A stretch of 64,000 bases of DNA from assembly GCF_001953635.1 (NCBI RefSeq), contig NZ_MEJH01000015.1, positions 1 through 64,000 of the forward strand, written 5' to 3'. The stretch comes from Alteromonas abrolhosensis (lineage in GTDB: Bacteria; Pseudomonadota; Gammaproteobacteria; Enterobacterales; Alteromonadaceae). A program made the translations under genes and the position numbers. Within the stretch, counting starts at the first letter, position 1; each line of letters opens with the position of its first letter. A model generated the notes under the pieces. That model saw only the letters and a program-made list of their open reading frames with translations, was not told the origin of the DNA and made no database searches. This document shows positions 28,882-38,524 of the stretch, one piece after another.

Positions 28882-29928
28882 ATGAAAAAAACCATTGCAG
28901 CGTGCATTGCCGCCACTTTCGCAGTTAATTACTCTACAACTGCATTCGCCGAAGAAGCATTCATGGCACCATTGGTCGAGCAATCAGTTCTTTTGGACAT
29001 AGACGCTGATAAATTTGTCGTTATTGTCGGTGAACGCGGTCACGTGTTAGTTTCAGAAGATGGTGAGGCATTTAATCAAAAAGCCGTACCAACACAGTCA
29101 ACGCTTACAGCGACTACCGTTGTGGGTGATAATATTTGGGCAGTAGGTCACGACGCTGTCATTCTTCATTCTTCAGATAAAGGCGAGACGTGGGAGATTC
29201 AAAATTTCCAACCCGAACTCCAGCGCCCATTTTTAGACGTATTATTCTTTGACGAAAAGCAAGGTATTGCTACAGGCGCATACGGCTTGTTCTACCGCAC
29301 ATTAGACGGAGGTAAAACCTGGAATGCTGAGCGTCATGCCAGTTTACTTGACCCAATGGATCAAGAGTATCTAGAAGACATCCGCAAAGAAAACGAAGAA
29401 TTCTATCAGCAAGAGCTTGAGTCTATTTTACCCCATTTAAATCGAGTTACCCTTGACGGTGATACGCTTTACCTAGCGGGTGAAGCTGGACTGCTAGCAA
29501 AAAGTAACAATATGGGCGAATCGTGGGAGCGATATTACGTCGACTATACTGGGTCTTTTTTCGATATTAAGCCGCTTGATGAAAATACCGTACTCGCCGT
29601 GGGCCTTCGCGGAAACATATTTGTAAACAGAAATGAAGGTGAGTGGGAGTATGTACAAACCTGTTCCACTAGCACACTTAATTCAATTCTAATTGGTTCT
29701 GAGTCTAAGGTTTATGCATTAGGCAACAACGGCATGATGGTTAGCGCACAGCGACCGCTTCCTACGAGTATGCGAGACCCTTACGCATCCGTTTCGGATT
29801 GCGAGGCAGACGAGGGCATTGTAGTTTCTCAAATTAAAGACAAAGCCGCGCTTCTTAATGCAACACAGTTTAATGGTAAAAACATAGCCGTAACTGCAAA
29901 TGGCATTAAAACGTTGAATTTAAAATAG
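28882..29928 (+). CDS. YCF48/BNR-repeat exported protein
   Basis: 348 residues with an N-terminal signal peptide ending near AFA|EEAF. It shows BNR/Asp-box-like repeats typical of a beta propeller: VSEDGEAF, HSSDKGETWEIQNF, RTLDGGKTWNAE and KSNNMGESWERY. In plants and cyanobacteria YCF48 helps assemble photosystem II, which is irrelevant here; in heterotrophic bacteria such propellers often sit next to RND transporters. It ends 15 bases before the RND gene, so the two form one unit. Confidence 0.85.
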   Translation: MKKTIAACIAATFAVNYSTTAFAEEAFMAPLVEQSVLLDIDADKFVVIVGERGHVLVSEDGEAFNQKAVPTQSTLTATTVVGDNIWAVGHDAVILHSSDKGETWEIQNFQPELQRPFLDVLFFDEKQGIATGAYGLFYRTLDGGKTWNAERHASLLDPMDQEYLEDIRKENEEFYQQELESILPHLNRVTLDGDTLYLAGEAGLLAKSNNMGESWERYYVDYTGSFFDIKPLDENTVLAVGLRGNIFVNRNEGEWEYVQTCSTSTLNSILIGSESKVYALGNNGMMVSAQRPLPTSMRDPYASVSDCEADEGIVVSQIKDKAALLNATQFNGKNIAVTANGIKTLNLK

Positions 29929-29943
29929 GGCAGTATAAGAACA

Positions 29944-32262
29944 ATGACCCATTTTCTTGAAAAATTAGTATTTGGAAACCGCAAGATTGTCGTGGCCCTG
30001 TTTGCCATAGCGACAGTGTTCTTAGGTTACCAAGCTTCTCAAATGCGCTTAGACGCAGGGTTTGAAAAGAATATACCGTTAAATCACGAATACATGAAAA
30101 CCTACATTGAGCACCGCCAAGATTTTGGTGGAGCCAACAACATCTTGGTTTCTGTGTGTGATAAAAACGATAATATCTATAATCAAAACTTCTTCGATAC
30201 CTTAAAGAATGTTCACGACCAGCTCTTCTTCATAAATGGGGTGAACCGTTCGTTAGTTATTTCACTATTTTCTCCGTCAACTCGATTCACCGAAATAGTA
30301 GAGGGCGGTTTTGCGGGCGGACCAGTAATTCCTGCTGATTTTAATTCGGCAAGCCCTGAAGCGTTGGAATTAGTAGCTGCTAACGTTGAAAAAGCGAACA
30401 TCGTTGGAAGACAAGTATCTAGTGATTACAGCTGTGCGATGGTAACCGCGCAACTTTTAGATATAGACCCCCAAACAGGCGAACCGCTTAATACCTTGGC
30501 GCTAGCCGCTGAGTTAGAAGAGCAGCTTCGCGGTCAATATGAAAACGAAAATACGTCTATTCATATTATCGGCTTTGCGAAAATGATCGGCGATGTGGCA
30601 GATGGTGCAAAAGATGTTCTGCTGTTTTTCGCTATTGCTATCGCCATCACTGCCATCATGGTTTACTTCTTCTCTAGAAGCATCATGCTAACGCTATTAC
30701 CCTTGGTTTGCTCCATCATAGCGGTTATCTGGCAGCTTGGTCTGTTAACCTCAATCGGCTTTGGTATGGACCCCATGTCGATACTTGTGCCATTCCTTGT
30801 GTTTGCCATAGGTGTTAGCCACGGTGTGCAAATGATTAACGCGGTAGAAAAGCAAGCGGTGACAGGCATTGGTGCAAAACGGGCATCGATGGCTGCTTTC
30901 AGAAACTTGTTGGTTCCAGGCGGAATTGCGCTGCTATCTGATACGGTTGGCTTCATGACGCTGTTGGTTATCGACATCGGCATTATTCGTGAATTAGCCA
31001 TTACAGCAAGTATGGGTGTTGCGGTAATCATTCTTACCAACCTATTATTGCTACCTGTTTTGATGAGTTTCTTGAAACTTGACCAGAAGTACGTAGAGAA
31101 ATTCGCAGGCAAAGAGAATGCTAATTCTAAGTTTTGGCAAGTCATTGCGGCTTGTTCGCGCAAAAAGCCTGCTGCAATAATTTTAATCGTTACAGCCATC
31201 TTGTTCGTGTTTGGGCACTTCCAAGCTCAGAATATGAAAATAGGGGACCTGCACGCAGGTGCACCTGCACTACATGAGACGTCACGCTACAATCAGGATA
31301 CTTTCCTTATCACCGACAAGTACGAAGTGACGGTAGACTACATTTCAATTCTGGTTGAAACCACACCAGAGGCCTGTACGTCACACAGCGTGATGAAAGC
31401 CATGGACGACTTCCAGTGGAAAATGGAAAACGTACAAGGTGTTCAATCGGCAGTTTCGTTGGCGTCTGTAGCCAAAATCGTTAACGCAGGTTACAACGAA
31501 GGTAATGTTAAATGGCAAGTACTTCCGCGTAACCAGCAAACTTTGGTGCAGGCTATTTCCCGCGTACCGACATCGTCAGGGTTACTTAACGGCGATTGCT
31601 CAGTCATGCCGATTATTCTGTTTATGGAAGACCACAAGGCGGAAACCATTTCTCGCGTTGTTGATGCTGTTAAAGCTTATCGCGATGAGTATCAAACCGA
31701 CGATATGAAGTTTAGTCTTGCTTCTGGTCCGGTAGGTGTAATGGCAGCAACTAACGAAGCAGTGAGTGCAGCGCAAGATCCTATGATGCTATATGTGTTT
31801 GGCGCTGTTATTGCTCTGTGTCTAATTAGCTTCCGTTCTGTGCGAGCCACATTGGTAGTGGTCATTCCGCTGTACGTAGTGTCTGTACTAGCGCAAGCAC
31901 TGATGACATACCTGCAAATTGGCCTCACCGTTTCTACGTTACCAGTTATCGCACTTGGCGTGGGTATCGGTGTGGACTATGGTATTTATATACTTTCTAC
32001 CAAGAGCTTAATGCTGAAGAAAGGCGCGACCGTTCAGGAAGCATATTTTGCTGCGTTGAAAGAGCGTGGAAGCGCAGTGCTATTTACCGGTATTACGTTA
32101 GCAATCGGCGTAAGCACATGGGTGTTCTCTTCACTTAAGTTCCAAATGGATATGGGCATTTTGCTTACATTTATGTTCGTAGTGAACATGCTTGGAGCAA
32201 TAATTGTACTGCCTGCACTAGCAAGATTCCTATGGTGGAACAAGAATGACCCTGATGCATAA
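29944..32262 (+). CDS. RND superfamily (MMPL-type) transporter
   Basis: 772 residues, half the size of a classical AcrB because it has two sets of about six membrane segments (one after the first helix near 20-35, groups at 220-370 and 600-760) and two modest periplasmic loops. This is the MMPL/SSD-type layout of lipid and hopanoid exporters (HpnN, MmpL). GVDYGIYILSTKSLMLKKGA in the last helix group is a landmark. It probably moves a hydrophobic compound using the proton gradient. Neither a membrane-fusion protein nor a TolC gene is adjacent. Confidence 0.88.
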   Translation: MTHFLEKLVFGNRKIVVALFAIATVFLGYQASQMRLDAGFEKNIPLNHEYMKTYIEHRQDFGGANNILVSVCDKNDNIYNQNFFDTLKNVHDQLFFINGVNRSLVISLFSPSTRFTEIVEGGFAGGPVIPADFNSASPEALELVAANVEKANIVGRQVSSDYSCAMVTAQLLDIDPQTGEPLNTLALAAELEEQLRGQYENENTSIHIIGFAKMIGDVADGAKDVLLFFAIAIAITAIMVYFFSRSIMLTLLPLVCSIIAVIWQLGLLTSIGFGMDPMSILVPFLVFAIGVSHGVQMINAVEKQAVTGIGAKRASMAAFRNLLVPGGIALLSDTVGFMTLLVIDIGIIRELAITASMGVAVIILTNLLLLPVLMSFLKLDQKYVEKFAGKENANSKFWQVIAACSRKKPAAIILIVTAILFVFGHFQAQNMKIGDLHAGAPALHETSRYNQDTFLITDKYEVTVDYISILVETTPEACTSHSVMKAMDDFQWKMENVQGVQSAVSLASVAKIVNAGYNEGNVKWQVLPRNQQTLVQAISRVPTSSGLLNGDCSVMPIILFMEDHKAETISRVVDAVKAYRDEYQTDDMKFSLASGPVGVMAATNEAVSAAQDPMMLYVFGAVIALCLISFRSVRATLVVVIPLYVVSVLAQALMTYLQIGLTVSTLPVIALGVGIGVDYGIYILSTKSLMLKKGATVQEAYFAALKERGSAVLFTGITLAIGVSTWVFSSLKFQMDMGILLTFMFVVNMLGAIIVLPALARFLWWNKNDPDA

Positions 32263-32284
32263 AATATTTTTGCATAGCTAAGCA

Positions 32285-32313
32285 TAAAAAAGGGCCTTTA
32301 GGCCCTTTTTTTT
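32285..32313 (+). terminator. Rho-independent terminator after the RND gene
   Basis: AAAAAAGGGCCT pairs with AGGCCCTTTTTT around a very tight loop, followed by more T. Confidence 0.95.
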
Positions 32314-32458
32314 GGGTGTTTTCTGCATACTTATCTATGCTGTTAATATAAGGTTAAAAATGGGCTTTCATTAGCATCATTTATTAGGGAAAATAGTTAG
32401 GTACTCGGCACTTATACCAAGTCGGATTGGTATTACGACATTCAAAAAAGGTTAACAA

Positions 32459-35400
32459 ATGACAGTCACCTCACAGCGACACTCAGTACTGCTAGACAAT
32501 GTATTTGCACTTATCGACAAAAAGGTGGATACCAAGCAGAAGTCTCTTGTGCAGCAATTCGGACGTCTGTTGTATAAAAATATATCAAGCGATGACTTAG
32601 AAAATCGCAACGACAGCGACCTTTATGGTGCAACACTTAGTTTATGGAATGGTTTGGCGAAGTTTGAACATACAACGCCATACATTCGCGTTTTCAACCC
32701 TGAAATTGCCAAACACGGCTGGCACTCAAGCCACACAATCGTAGAAATTATTGTGTCGGACATGCCTTTCTTGGTTGATTCTGTGCGCATGTTACTAAAC
32801 CGATTAAACATCACCGCACACTTGTTCCTTCATAGTCCCATTGGCATTAAACGCGACGGTGCGAATAAAGTTGAAGCGTTTGCAGAGCCAGGTAAATCTA
32901 TCGAAGGTGCTAAAAAAGAAACGGTTATCTTTATCGAAATTGATACACAAACATCGAAAAAAGATATTGATGCATTAACTCAAGAGCTCCATTCTGTCGT
33001 TGATGAAGTCTCTTTAGCAGTGCAAGACTGGCAAGGTATGACGAACACCCTACAGGACGTCATTAAAAACAACGCAAAATTTAACTGGCCAGTATCTGCA
33101 GAAGCGAAAAAACAAACTAAAGCGTATCTTGAGTGGTTAGGCGATCACAACTTCACAATGATGGGTTACCGTTATTATGACGTTAAAGCGATTGAAGGTG
33201 ACCATAGATGGATCCCTCAAAACGATACCAGTTTGGGTTTGCTCAAGAACTCAGTAAACGATCGTGAGCGTTTATTATCTCGCTTGCCTGCGTCGGCCCG
33301 TGCCGAAGCGTTGAGCAAAAACCCATTAATTCTGACCAAAACAAATTCACGCGCGCGAGTACACCGTCCTGCATATATGGACTATGTAGGCGTGAAGGTG
33401 TTTAACAAAGAAGGTCAGGTTGTTGGTGAGCACCGCTTCTTAGGCCTTTACTCTGCATCTTTTTATAACAACAGCGTAACTCAGCTTCCGATTTTACGTG
33501 AAAAGATCAAACGCATTTGTGAACTGTCTGGTTTTGAGCCAGGAACTCACGCTTATAAAGCCTTCGCGAATATTATCGAAACTTACCCGCGTGACGAGTT
33601 ATTACAAACGCCAGCGGAAGAGCTAGCGCAAATCGTGATGGGTATTTTCCAAATGCAAGAGCGAGGTATTTCTCGTTTATTCATTCGAAAAGATATCTTT
33701 GGTCGCTTTTTCTCTTGTATGGTATTTGTACCAAGAGAACGCTATAACACCCAGTTACGCAAAGAGACCCAAGCGCTACTTAAAGCGTCATTAGGCGCAA
33801 CAGAAGAAGTTGAATTTACTACGTTCTTCTCAGAGTCTGTGTATGCCCGAACGCATTACATTGCCAGAGTCAACGACAACAACGCGGAATTCGATGTGAA
33901 GGAAATAGAGCAAAACATTATTGAGTTGACGAAAACCTGGAATGACAGACTGGCGTCAGCTATTTCAGCGGCGCATGGTGAAGCATCAGGTAAAGCGTTA
34001 GAGCGTAAATATAACAACGCTTTTTCTCGCAGCTACATGGAGCACAACCTGCCATCAGCAGCGCTAGTAGATATTGGTAAATTAGAAACGTTAGACGACA
34101 ACCACACACTGGATATGTTGTTCTATCGCCCTCAAGAAGAAGACGCAGACAGCCAAGTCGTTAAGCTTAAGCTATTCCACCGTGCAGAGCCTATTCATTT
34201 GTCAGACGTGTTACCCATGCTTGAAAACTTTGGGTTACGCGTAATCGATGAGAGCCCATATAAAGTCACGTGTTCAGAGGGTGAACGCAATTGGGTAATG
34301 GACTTCACCATGTTACATAAAAGTGGCCAACACTTTGACATGGAGAACGCTCAAATTCTCTTCCAAGATGCCTTTGCTAAGGTATGGTACAAAACGCTAG
34401 AAGACGACGCATTTAACCGTCTTATTCTTGGTGCAAATATGACTGGCCGCAAGGTAACGGTATTGCGCGCCTATGCTAAATATATGCGCCAGACTGGTAG
34501 TTCATTTAGCCGTGACTATATCGCGAACACGCTAGCTAACTATCCAGACATTGCTCGTTTACTTGTAGACTTTTTCGACCAGCGCTTTAATCCTAAGAAA
34601 AAGCGTAATGAGAAAAAAGAAGAGGCTTTACTGGAGACCATCAAGGAACAGTTAGATAACGTAAGCAACCTTGATGACGACCGAATTATCCGTCGTTACC
34701 TAGACATGATGTCTGCAACGCTACGTACAAACTTCTACCAGGCGGACGCCGCGGGCAACGAGAAGTCATACGTATCGTTTAAGATGATGCCTGAACTCAT
34801 CCCAGACATGCCGCTGCCGTTACCAAAATTCGAAATCTTTGTGTACAGCCCTCGCGTTGAAGGTGTTCACCTTCGCGGCGGTAAAGTTGCACGTGGTGGT
34901 CTGCGTTGGTCTGACCGTCAGGAAGACTTTAGAACAGAAGTGCTTGGCTTGGTGAAAGCGCAGCAGGTTAAGAATACGGTAATTGTTCCAGTAGGCGCCA
35001 AGGGTGGATTCGTTTGTAAGAATTTACCAGTGGGTGAAGGCCGCGCGGCGATTCAAGCTGAAGGTCAAGCGTGCTACCGCACCTTTATCACAAGCTTGTT
35101 AGACATTACTGACAACATCGTAAATGGCGAGATTGTTCCACCGAAAGATGTGGTTCGCTTGGACGATGACGACCCTTACTTGGTTGTTGCTGCAGATAAA
35201 GGCACGGCGACTTTCTCTGATATTGCAAATGGTATAGCAGAAGAGTTTGGTTTCTGGCTAGGTGATGCATTTGCATCTGGCGGAAGCATTGGTTACGACC
35301 ATAAGAAAATGGGTATTACTGCACGCGGCGGATGGGAATCAGTTAAGCGTCACTTCAGAGAAATTGGCATCGATTGTCAAACCACTGATTTCACTTGCGT

Positions 35401-37297
35401 GGGTGTGGGCGACATGGCCGGTGACGTATTTGGTAACGGTATGCTGCTTTCAAAGCACACGCGACTCATTGCGGCATTCAACCACTTACACATTTTCTTT
35501 GACCCAAATCCAGACGCGGCGGCCAGTTATAAAGAGCGTCAACGTCTGTTTGAAAATCCTAGCCTAAGCTGGGAAGACTACGACAGTAAGCTTATTTCAA
35601 AAGGCGGCGGCGTATTTAGTCGCGCGTCAAAATCTATCAAGCTTACGCCTGAAATGAAAAAGTGGTTGGGTACACGTCAGTTAACCATGACGCCTAACGA
35701 GCTTATTCACAATATATTGAAAATGCCTGTCGACCTACTGTGGAACGGCGGTATTGGTACGTATATCAAGAGCAAGAAAGAATCGCACTCAGACGTAGGC
35801 GACCGCGCTAACGATGATCTGCGCGTAAACGGTCGTGACGTACAAGCTAAAATTGTGGGCGAGGGCGGTAACTTAGGTCTAACTCAATTAGGTCGTATTG
35901 AGTATGCATCTAACGGTGGCCGTGTTAACACTGACTTTATTGACAACGTTGGTGGTGTTGATTGCTCGGATAACGAAGTTAACATCAAAATCTTGCTTAA
36001 CAGTTTAGTTAACGACGGTGAGCTTACGCTTAAACAACGTAACAAGCTGCTTTACGATATGACTGACGATGTAAGTCGCATTGTACTGAAAGACTGCTAC
36101 CGTCAAACCCAGTCTATCTCTATTACGGAGCTAGCTGGCGTGAAGCAACTTAAAGAACAGCTTCGCTTTATTCACGGACTTGAGCGTGAAGGTCAGTTAA
36201 ACCGAGAGCTTGAATTTATACCGAGCGACGATGAAATTTCTGATCGCGTGGCCACAGATCAAGGTTTAACGCGCCCAGAATTAAGCGTACTTATTGCCTA
36301 TGGCAAGATGGTGCTTAAAGATGCGCTTAATATCCCGGAAATTACTGATAACCCTTACCACGGTAAGTTGTTGGTAGAAGCGTTCCCTAAAGTGCTTCGC
36401 GAAAAGTTCGCAACACATATGCAACAGCACCCGCTTAGAAGTGAAATTATTGCTACTAAGTTAACCAATAACATGGTTAATGACATGGGCCTTAACTTCG
36501 TGTTCAGAATGCAAGAAGAAACGGGCGCAAGTGTGAGCGAAATTGCTGACGCCTATGCGATTGTTCACGGTATCTTCAATATGAAGACGCTGTGGGAGCG
36601 CATCGAACAGCTTGATAATGTAATTCCAGCGCAGCTACAACTTAAAATGCTGGATGAAGCGCGCAGAATTATGCGACGAGCGTCCCGTTGGTACATTCGC
36701 CACGGCAATAAAGCACAGTCGATTGAAGAAGCTATAGCAAGCTATCGCGGCACCTTCGATATCTTATCGAAGAACCTGCAAAACTATCTTGTTAAAAGTG
36801 AATATGCTCAGCTTGAAGCTGTAACGCAGAAATATATCGACAAGGGCGTTCCTGAAGATATCGCTTACCAGGTAGCAAGCTTCTCTAATATGTTCTCAAG
36901 CTTCGACCTTGCGCAAATTGTAGAGTCTGATAAACATGATACTGATGTTGTTGCTAAGCTTTACTATCAGCTAGGTTCTCGTTTAGAGCTACACTGGTTC
37001 CTAGATCAGATAAACAATCAAGCGGTAAGCAACCACTGGCAAGCACTTGCTCGTGCTTCATACCGTGAAGAGTTAGATTGGCAGCAGCGTTCAATTGCGG
37101 CAAACCTTTTAGCTTCTCGTGAAGACATTAATAATGCAGATCAAATTCTGGATGAGTGGATTGAAAGCAATCAAGTACTGCTTAAGCGTTGGTATCACAT
37201 GATGTCAGAGTTTAAGACCAGCACAACACACGAATTTGCGAAATTTTCTGTCGCTTTACGTGAATTGATGCTTTTAAGCGTGAAGTCTAACCATTAG
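32459..37297 (+). CDS. gdhB: NAD-specific glutamate dehydrogenase, 180-kDa class
   Basis: 1612 residues, the usual length of the GDH-180 group of Streptomyces and Pseudomonas. It deaminates glutamate to 2-oxoglutarate with NAD+. The first 700 residues carry regulatory ACT-like domains; the catalytic core begins near 800 with GGLRWSDRQEDFRTEV and VGAKGGFVCKNL (the catalytic Lys region), and the NAD domain contains GVGDMAGDVFGNG. The long C-terminal helical region is typical. Monocistronic between two strong terminators. Confidence 0.95.
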   Translation: MTVTSQRHSVLLDNVFALIDKKVDTKQKSLVQQFGRLLYKNISSDDLENRNDSDLYGATLSLWNGLAKFEHTTPYIRVFNPEIAKHGWHSSHTIVEIIVSDMPFLVDSVRMLLNRLNITAHLFLHSPIGIKRDGANKVEAFAEPGKSIEGAKKETVIFIEIDTQTSKKDIDALTQELHSVVDEVSLAVQDWQGMTNTLQDVIKNNAKFNWPVSAEAKKQTKAYLEWLGDHNFTMMGYRYYDVKAIEGDHRWIPQNDTSLGLLKNSVNDRERLLSRLPASARAEALSKNPLILTKTNSRARVHRPAYMDYVGVKVFNKEGQVVGEHRFLGLYSASFYNNSVTQLPILREKIKRICELSGFEPGTHAYKAFANIIETYPRDELLQTPAEELAQIVMGIFQMQERGISRLFIRKDIFGRFFSCMVFVPRERYNTQLRKETQALLKASLGATEEVEFTTFFSESVYARTHYIARVNDNNAEFDVKEIEQNIIELTKTWNDRLASAISAAHGEASGKALERKYNNAFSRSYMEHNLPSAALVDIGKLETLDDNHTLDMLFYRPQEEDADSQVVKLKLFHRAEPIHLSDVLPMLENFGLRVIDESPYKVTCSEGERNWVMDFTMLHKSGQHFDMENAQILFQDAFAKVWYKTLEDDAFNRLILGANMTGRKVTVLRAYAKYMRQTGSSFSRDYIANTLANYPDIARLLVDFFDQRFNPKKKRNEKKEEALLETIKEQLDNVSNLDDDRIIRRYLDMMSATLRTNFYQADAAGNEKSYVSFKMMPELIPDMPLPLPKFEIFVYSPRVEGVHLRGGKVARGGLRWSDRQEDFRTEVLGLVKAQQVKNTVIVPVGAKGGFVCKNLPVGEGRAAIQAEGQACYRTFITSLLDITDNIVNGEIVPPKDVVRLDDDDPYLVVAADKGTATFSDIANGIAEEFGFWLGDAFASGGSIGYDHKKMGITARGGWESVKRHFREIGIDCQTTDFTCVGVGDMAGDVFGNGMLLSKHTRLIAAFNHLHIFFDPNPDAAASYKERQRLFENPSLSWEDYDSKLISKGGGVFSRASKSIKLTPEMKKWLGTRQLTMTPNELIHNILKMPVDLLWNGGIGTYIKSKKESHSDVGDRANDDLRVNGRDVQAKIVGEGGNLGLTQLGRIEYASNGGRVNTDFIDNVGGVDCSDNEVNIKILLNSLVNDGELTLKQRNKLLYDMTDDVSRIVLKDCYRQTQSISITELAGVKQLKEQLRFIHGLEREGQLNRELEFIPSDDEISDRVATDQGLTRPELSVLIAYGKMVLKDALNIPEITDNPYHGKLLVEAFPKVLREKFATHMQQHPLRSEIIATKLTNNMVNDMGLNFVFRMQEETGASVSEIADAYAIVHGIFNMKTLWERIEQLDNVIPAQLQLKMLDEARRIMRRASRWYIRHGNKAQSIEEAIASYRGTFDILSKNLQNYLVKSEYAQLEAVTQKYIDKGVPEDIAYQVASFSNMFSSFDLAQIVESDKHDTDVVAKLYYQLGSRLELHWFLDQINNQAVSNHWQALARASYREELDWQQRSIAANLLASREDINNADQILDEWIESNQVLLKRWYHMMSEFKTSTTHEFAKFSVALRELMLLSVKSNH

Positions 37298-37320
37298 AAT
37301 ACACGCACCTTAATGATTTA

Positions 37321-37345
37321 AGCCCTGTTTATCAGGGCTTTTTAT
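37321..37345 (+). terminator. Rho-independent terminator after NAD-GDH gene
   Basis: AGCCCTG / CAGGGCT stem, TTTAT loop, then TTTTATT. Confidence 0.92.
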
Positions 37346-37446
37346 TGGCTGGGTGATTAATGCTGATGATTATTTCAGCAACGTTTGTGCAAGACAGCGC
37401 CGGCAACAATCACCCAAGCCCTTAATTAGCGAGCGTTAACACAACC

Positions 37447-38454
37447 ATGCAATCTCTAGTGCAAAAATTCTTACTTCAGTGTGAGCCTGAAAAAAGTCAC
37501 GATTTCACCATTAACTGGTTGAACAAGACCCAACATACCCCGCTGAAATGGATGTACAGCACACCAACCATCAAAAAGCCCGTTACTGTCGCTGGAATGA
37601 CCTTTGATAATCCTGTGGGACTAGCGGCCGGACTTGATAAGAACGGCGATTGTATTGACGCATTTGCTAGCATGGGATTTGGTTTTGTAGAAATTGGTAC
37701 GGTCACACCTCGTCCGCAGCCAGGTAACCCAAAACCCCGTTTATTCAGAATACCTGAGAAGCACGCCATTATTAACCGCATGGGATTTAATAATAAAGGT
37801 GTTGATCATCTCGTCGAGCAAGTAAAAAAAGCCCAGTTTAAAGGGCCGATTGGCATTAACATTGGTAAAAACAAAGATACCGAAGAAGCGAATGCGCTTG
37901 ACGATTACCTGATTTGCCTAAATAAGGTTTATCCTTACGCCAGTTATGTCACGATTAATATCTCATCGCCTAACACGCCAGGTCTTAGAAACCTGCAATA
38001 CGGTGAAGCGCTAGATAAACTATTAGTCGGGTTAAAGGCAGCACAAGAAACGCTAACGCAGACCCACGGTAAATATGTGCCGTTATTTATTAAAATTGCG
38101 CCAGATTTAAGCGATGTTGAAATTGACAGTATTGCAGCTTCGTTAATTAACAGCAAAATGGATGGCGTGATTGCTACTAATACCACGCTATCGCGTGACG
38201 CTGTTGCAGGGTTAAAACACGCTGAAGAAATGGGCGGCTTAAGCGGTTCTGTTATGACTGATATGAGCTTGGAAGTAACCCGAAGACTAAGTAAAGCGTT
38301 AGACCGTGCTATTCCAATTATCGGCGTTGGCGGCATTGATTCACCAGAAGCGGCACAAGCCCGTTTAGACGCTGGCGCGTCTTTGGTGCAGGTCTACTCG
38401 GCTTTTATTTATCAAGGCCCATCTCTCGTTAAACGCATTGTAAACGCGTTATAA
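37447..38454 (+). CDS. pyrD: Dihydroorotate dehydrogenase (quinone), class 2
   Basis: 335 residues. The N-terminal amphipathic helices that dock on the membrane are followed by a TIM barrel with [37 protein letters not shown] and the [11 protein letters not shown] block that carries the class 2 catalytic Ser. It oxidises dihydroorotate to orotate in pyrimidine synthesis and reduces ubiquinone. Followed by a perfect inverted repeat before rlmL. Confidence 0.96.
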   Translation: MQSLVQKFLLQCEPEKSHDFTINWLNKTQHTPLKWMYSTPTIKKPVTVAGMTFDNPVGLAAGLDKNGDCIDAFASMGFGFVEIGTVTPRPQPGNPKPRLFRIPEKHAIINRMGFNNKGVDHLVEQVKKAQFKGPIGINIGKNKDTEEANALDDYLICLNKVYPYASYVTINISSPNTPGLRNLQYGEALDKLLVGLKAAQETLTQTHGKYVPLFIKIAPDLSDVEIDSIAASLINSKMDGVIATNTTLSRDAVAGLKHAEEMGGLSGSVMTDMSLEVTRRLSKALDRAIPIIGVGGIDSPEAAQARLDAGASLVQVYSAFIYQGPSLVKRIVNAL

Positions 38455-38476
38455 TACATCCGAAACCAATCTCTCG

Positions 38477-38506
38477 TGTACGTACTTTTATTGTTAAGTA
38501 CGTACA
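38477..38506. repeat. Perfect 11-8-11 inverted repeat between pyrD and rlmL
   Basis: TGTACGTACTT at 38477-38487 and its exact reverse complement at 38496-38506 flank an 8-base spacer, 18 bases before the rlmL start. There is no T run after it on either strand, so it is not a clear terminator; an operator or an mRNA leader hairpin are the alternatives. Confidence 0.6.
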
Positions 38507-38524
38507 TCAAAAACAGGTACATGA

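Noticed and set aside
30663..31199. Long open frame on the minus strand inside the RND gene
   Set aside because: A shadow frame of a strongly conserved membrane protein; no start signal or family similarity.
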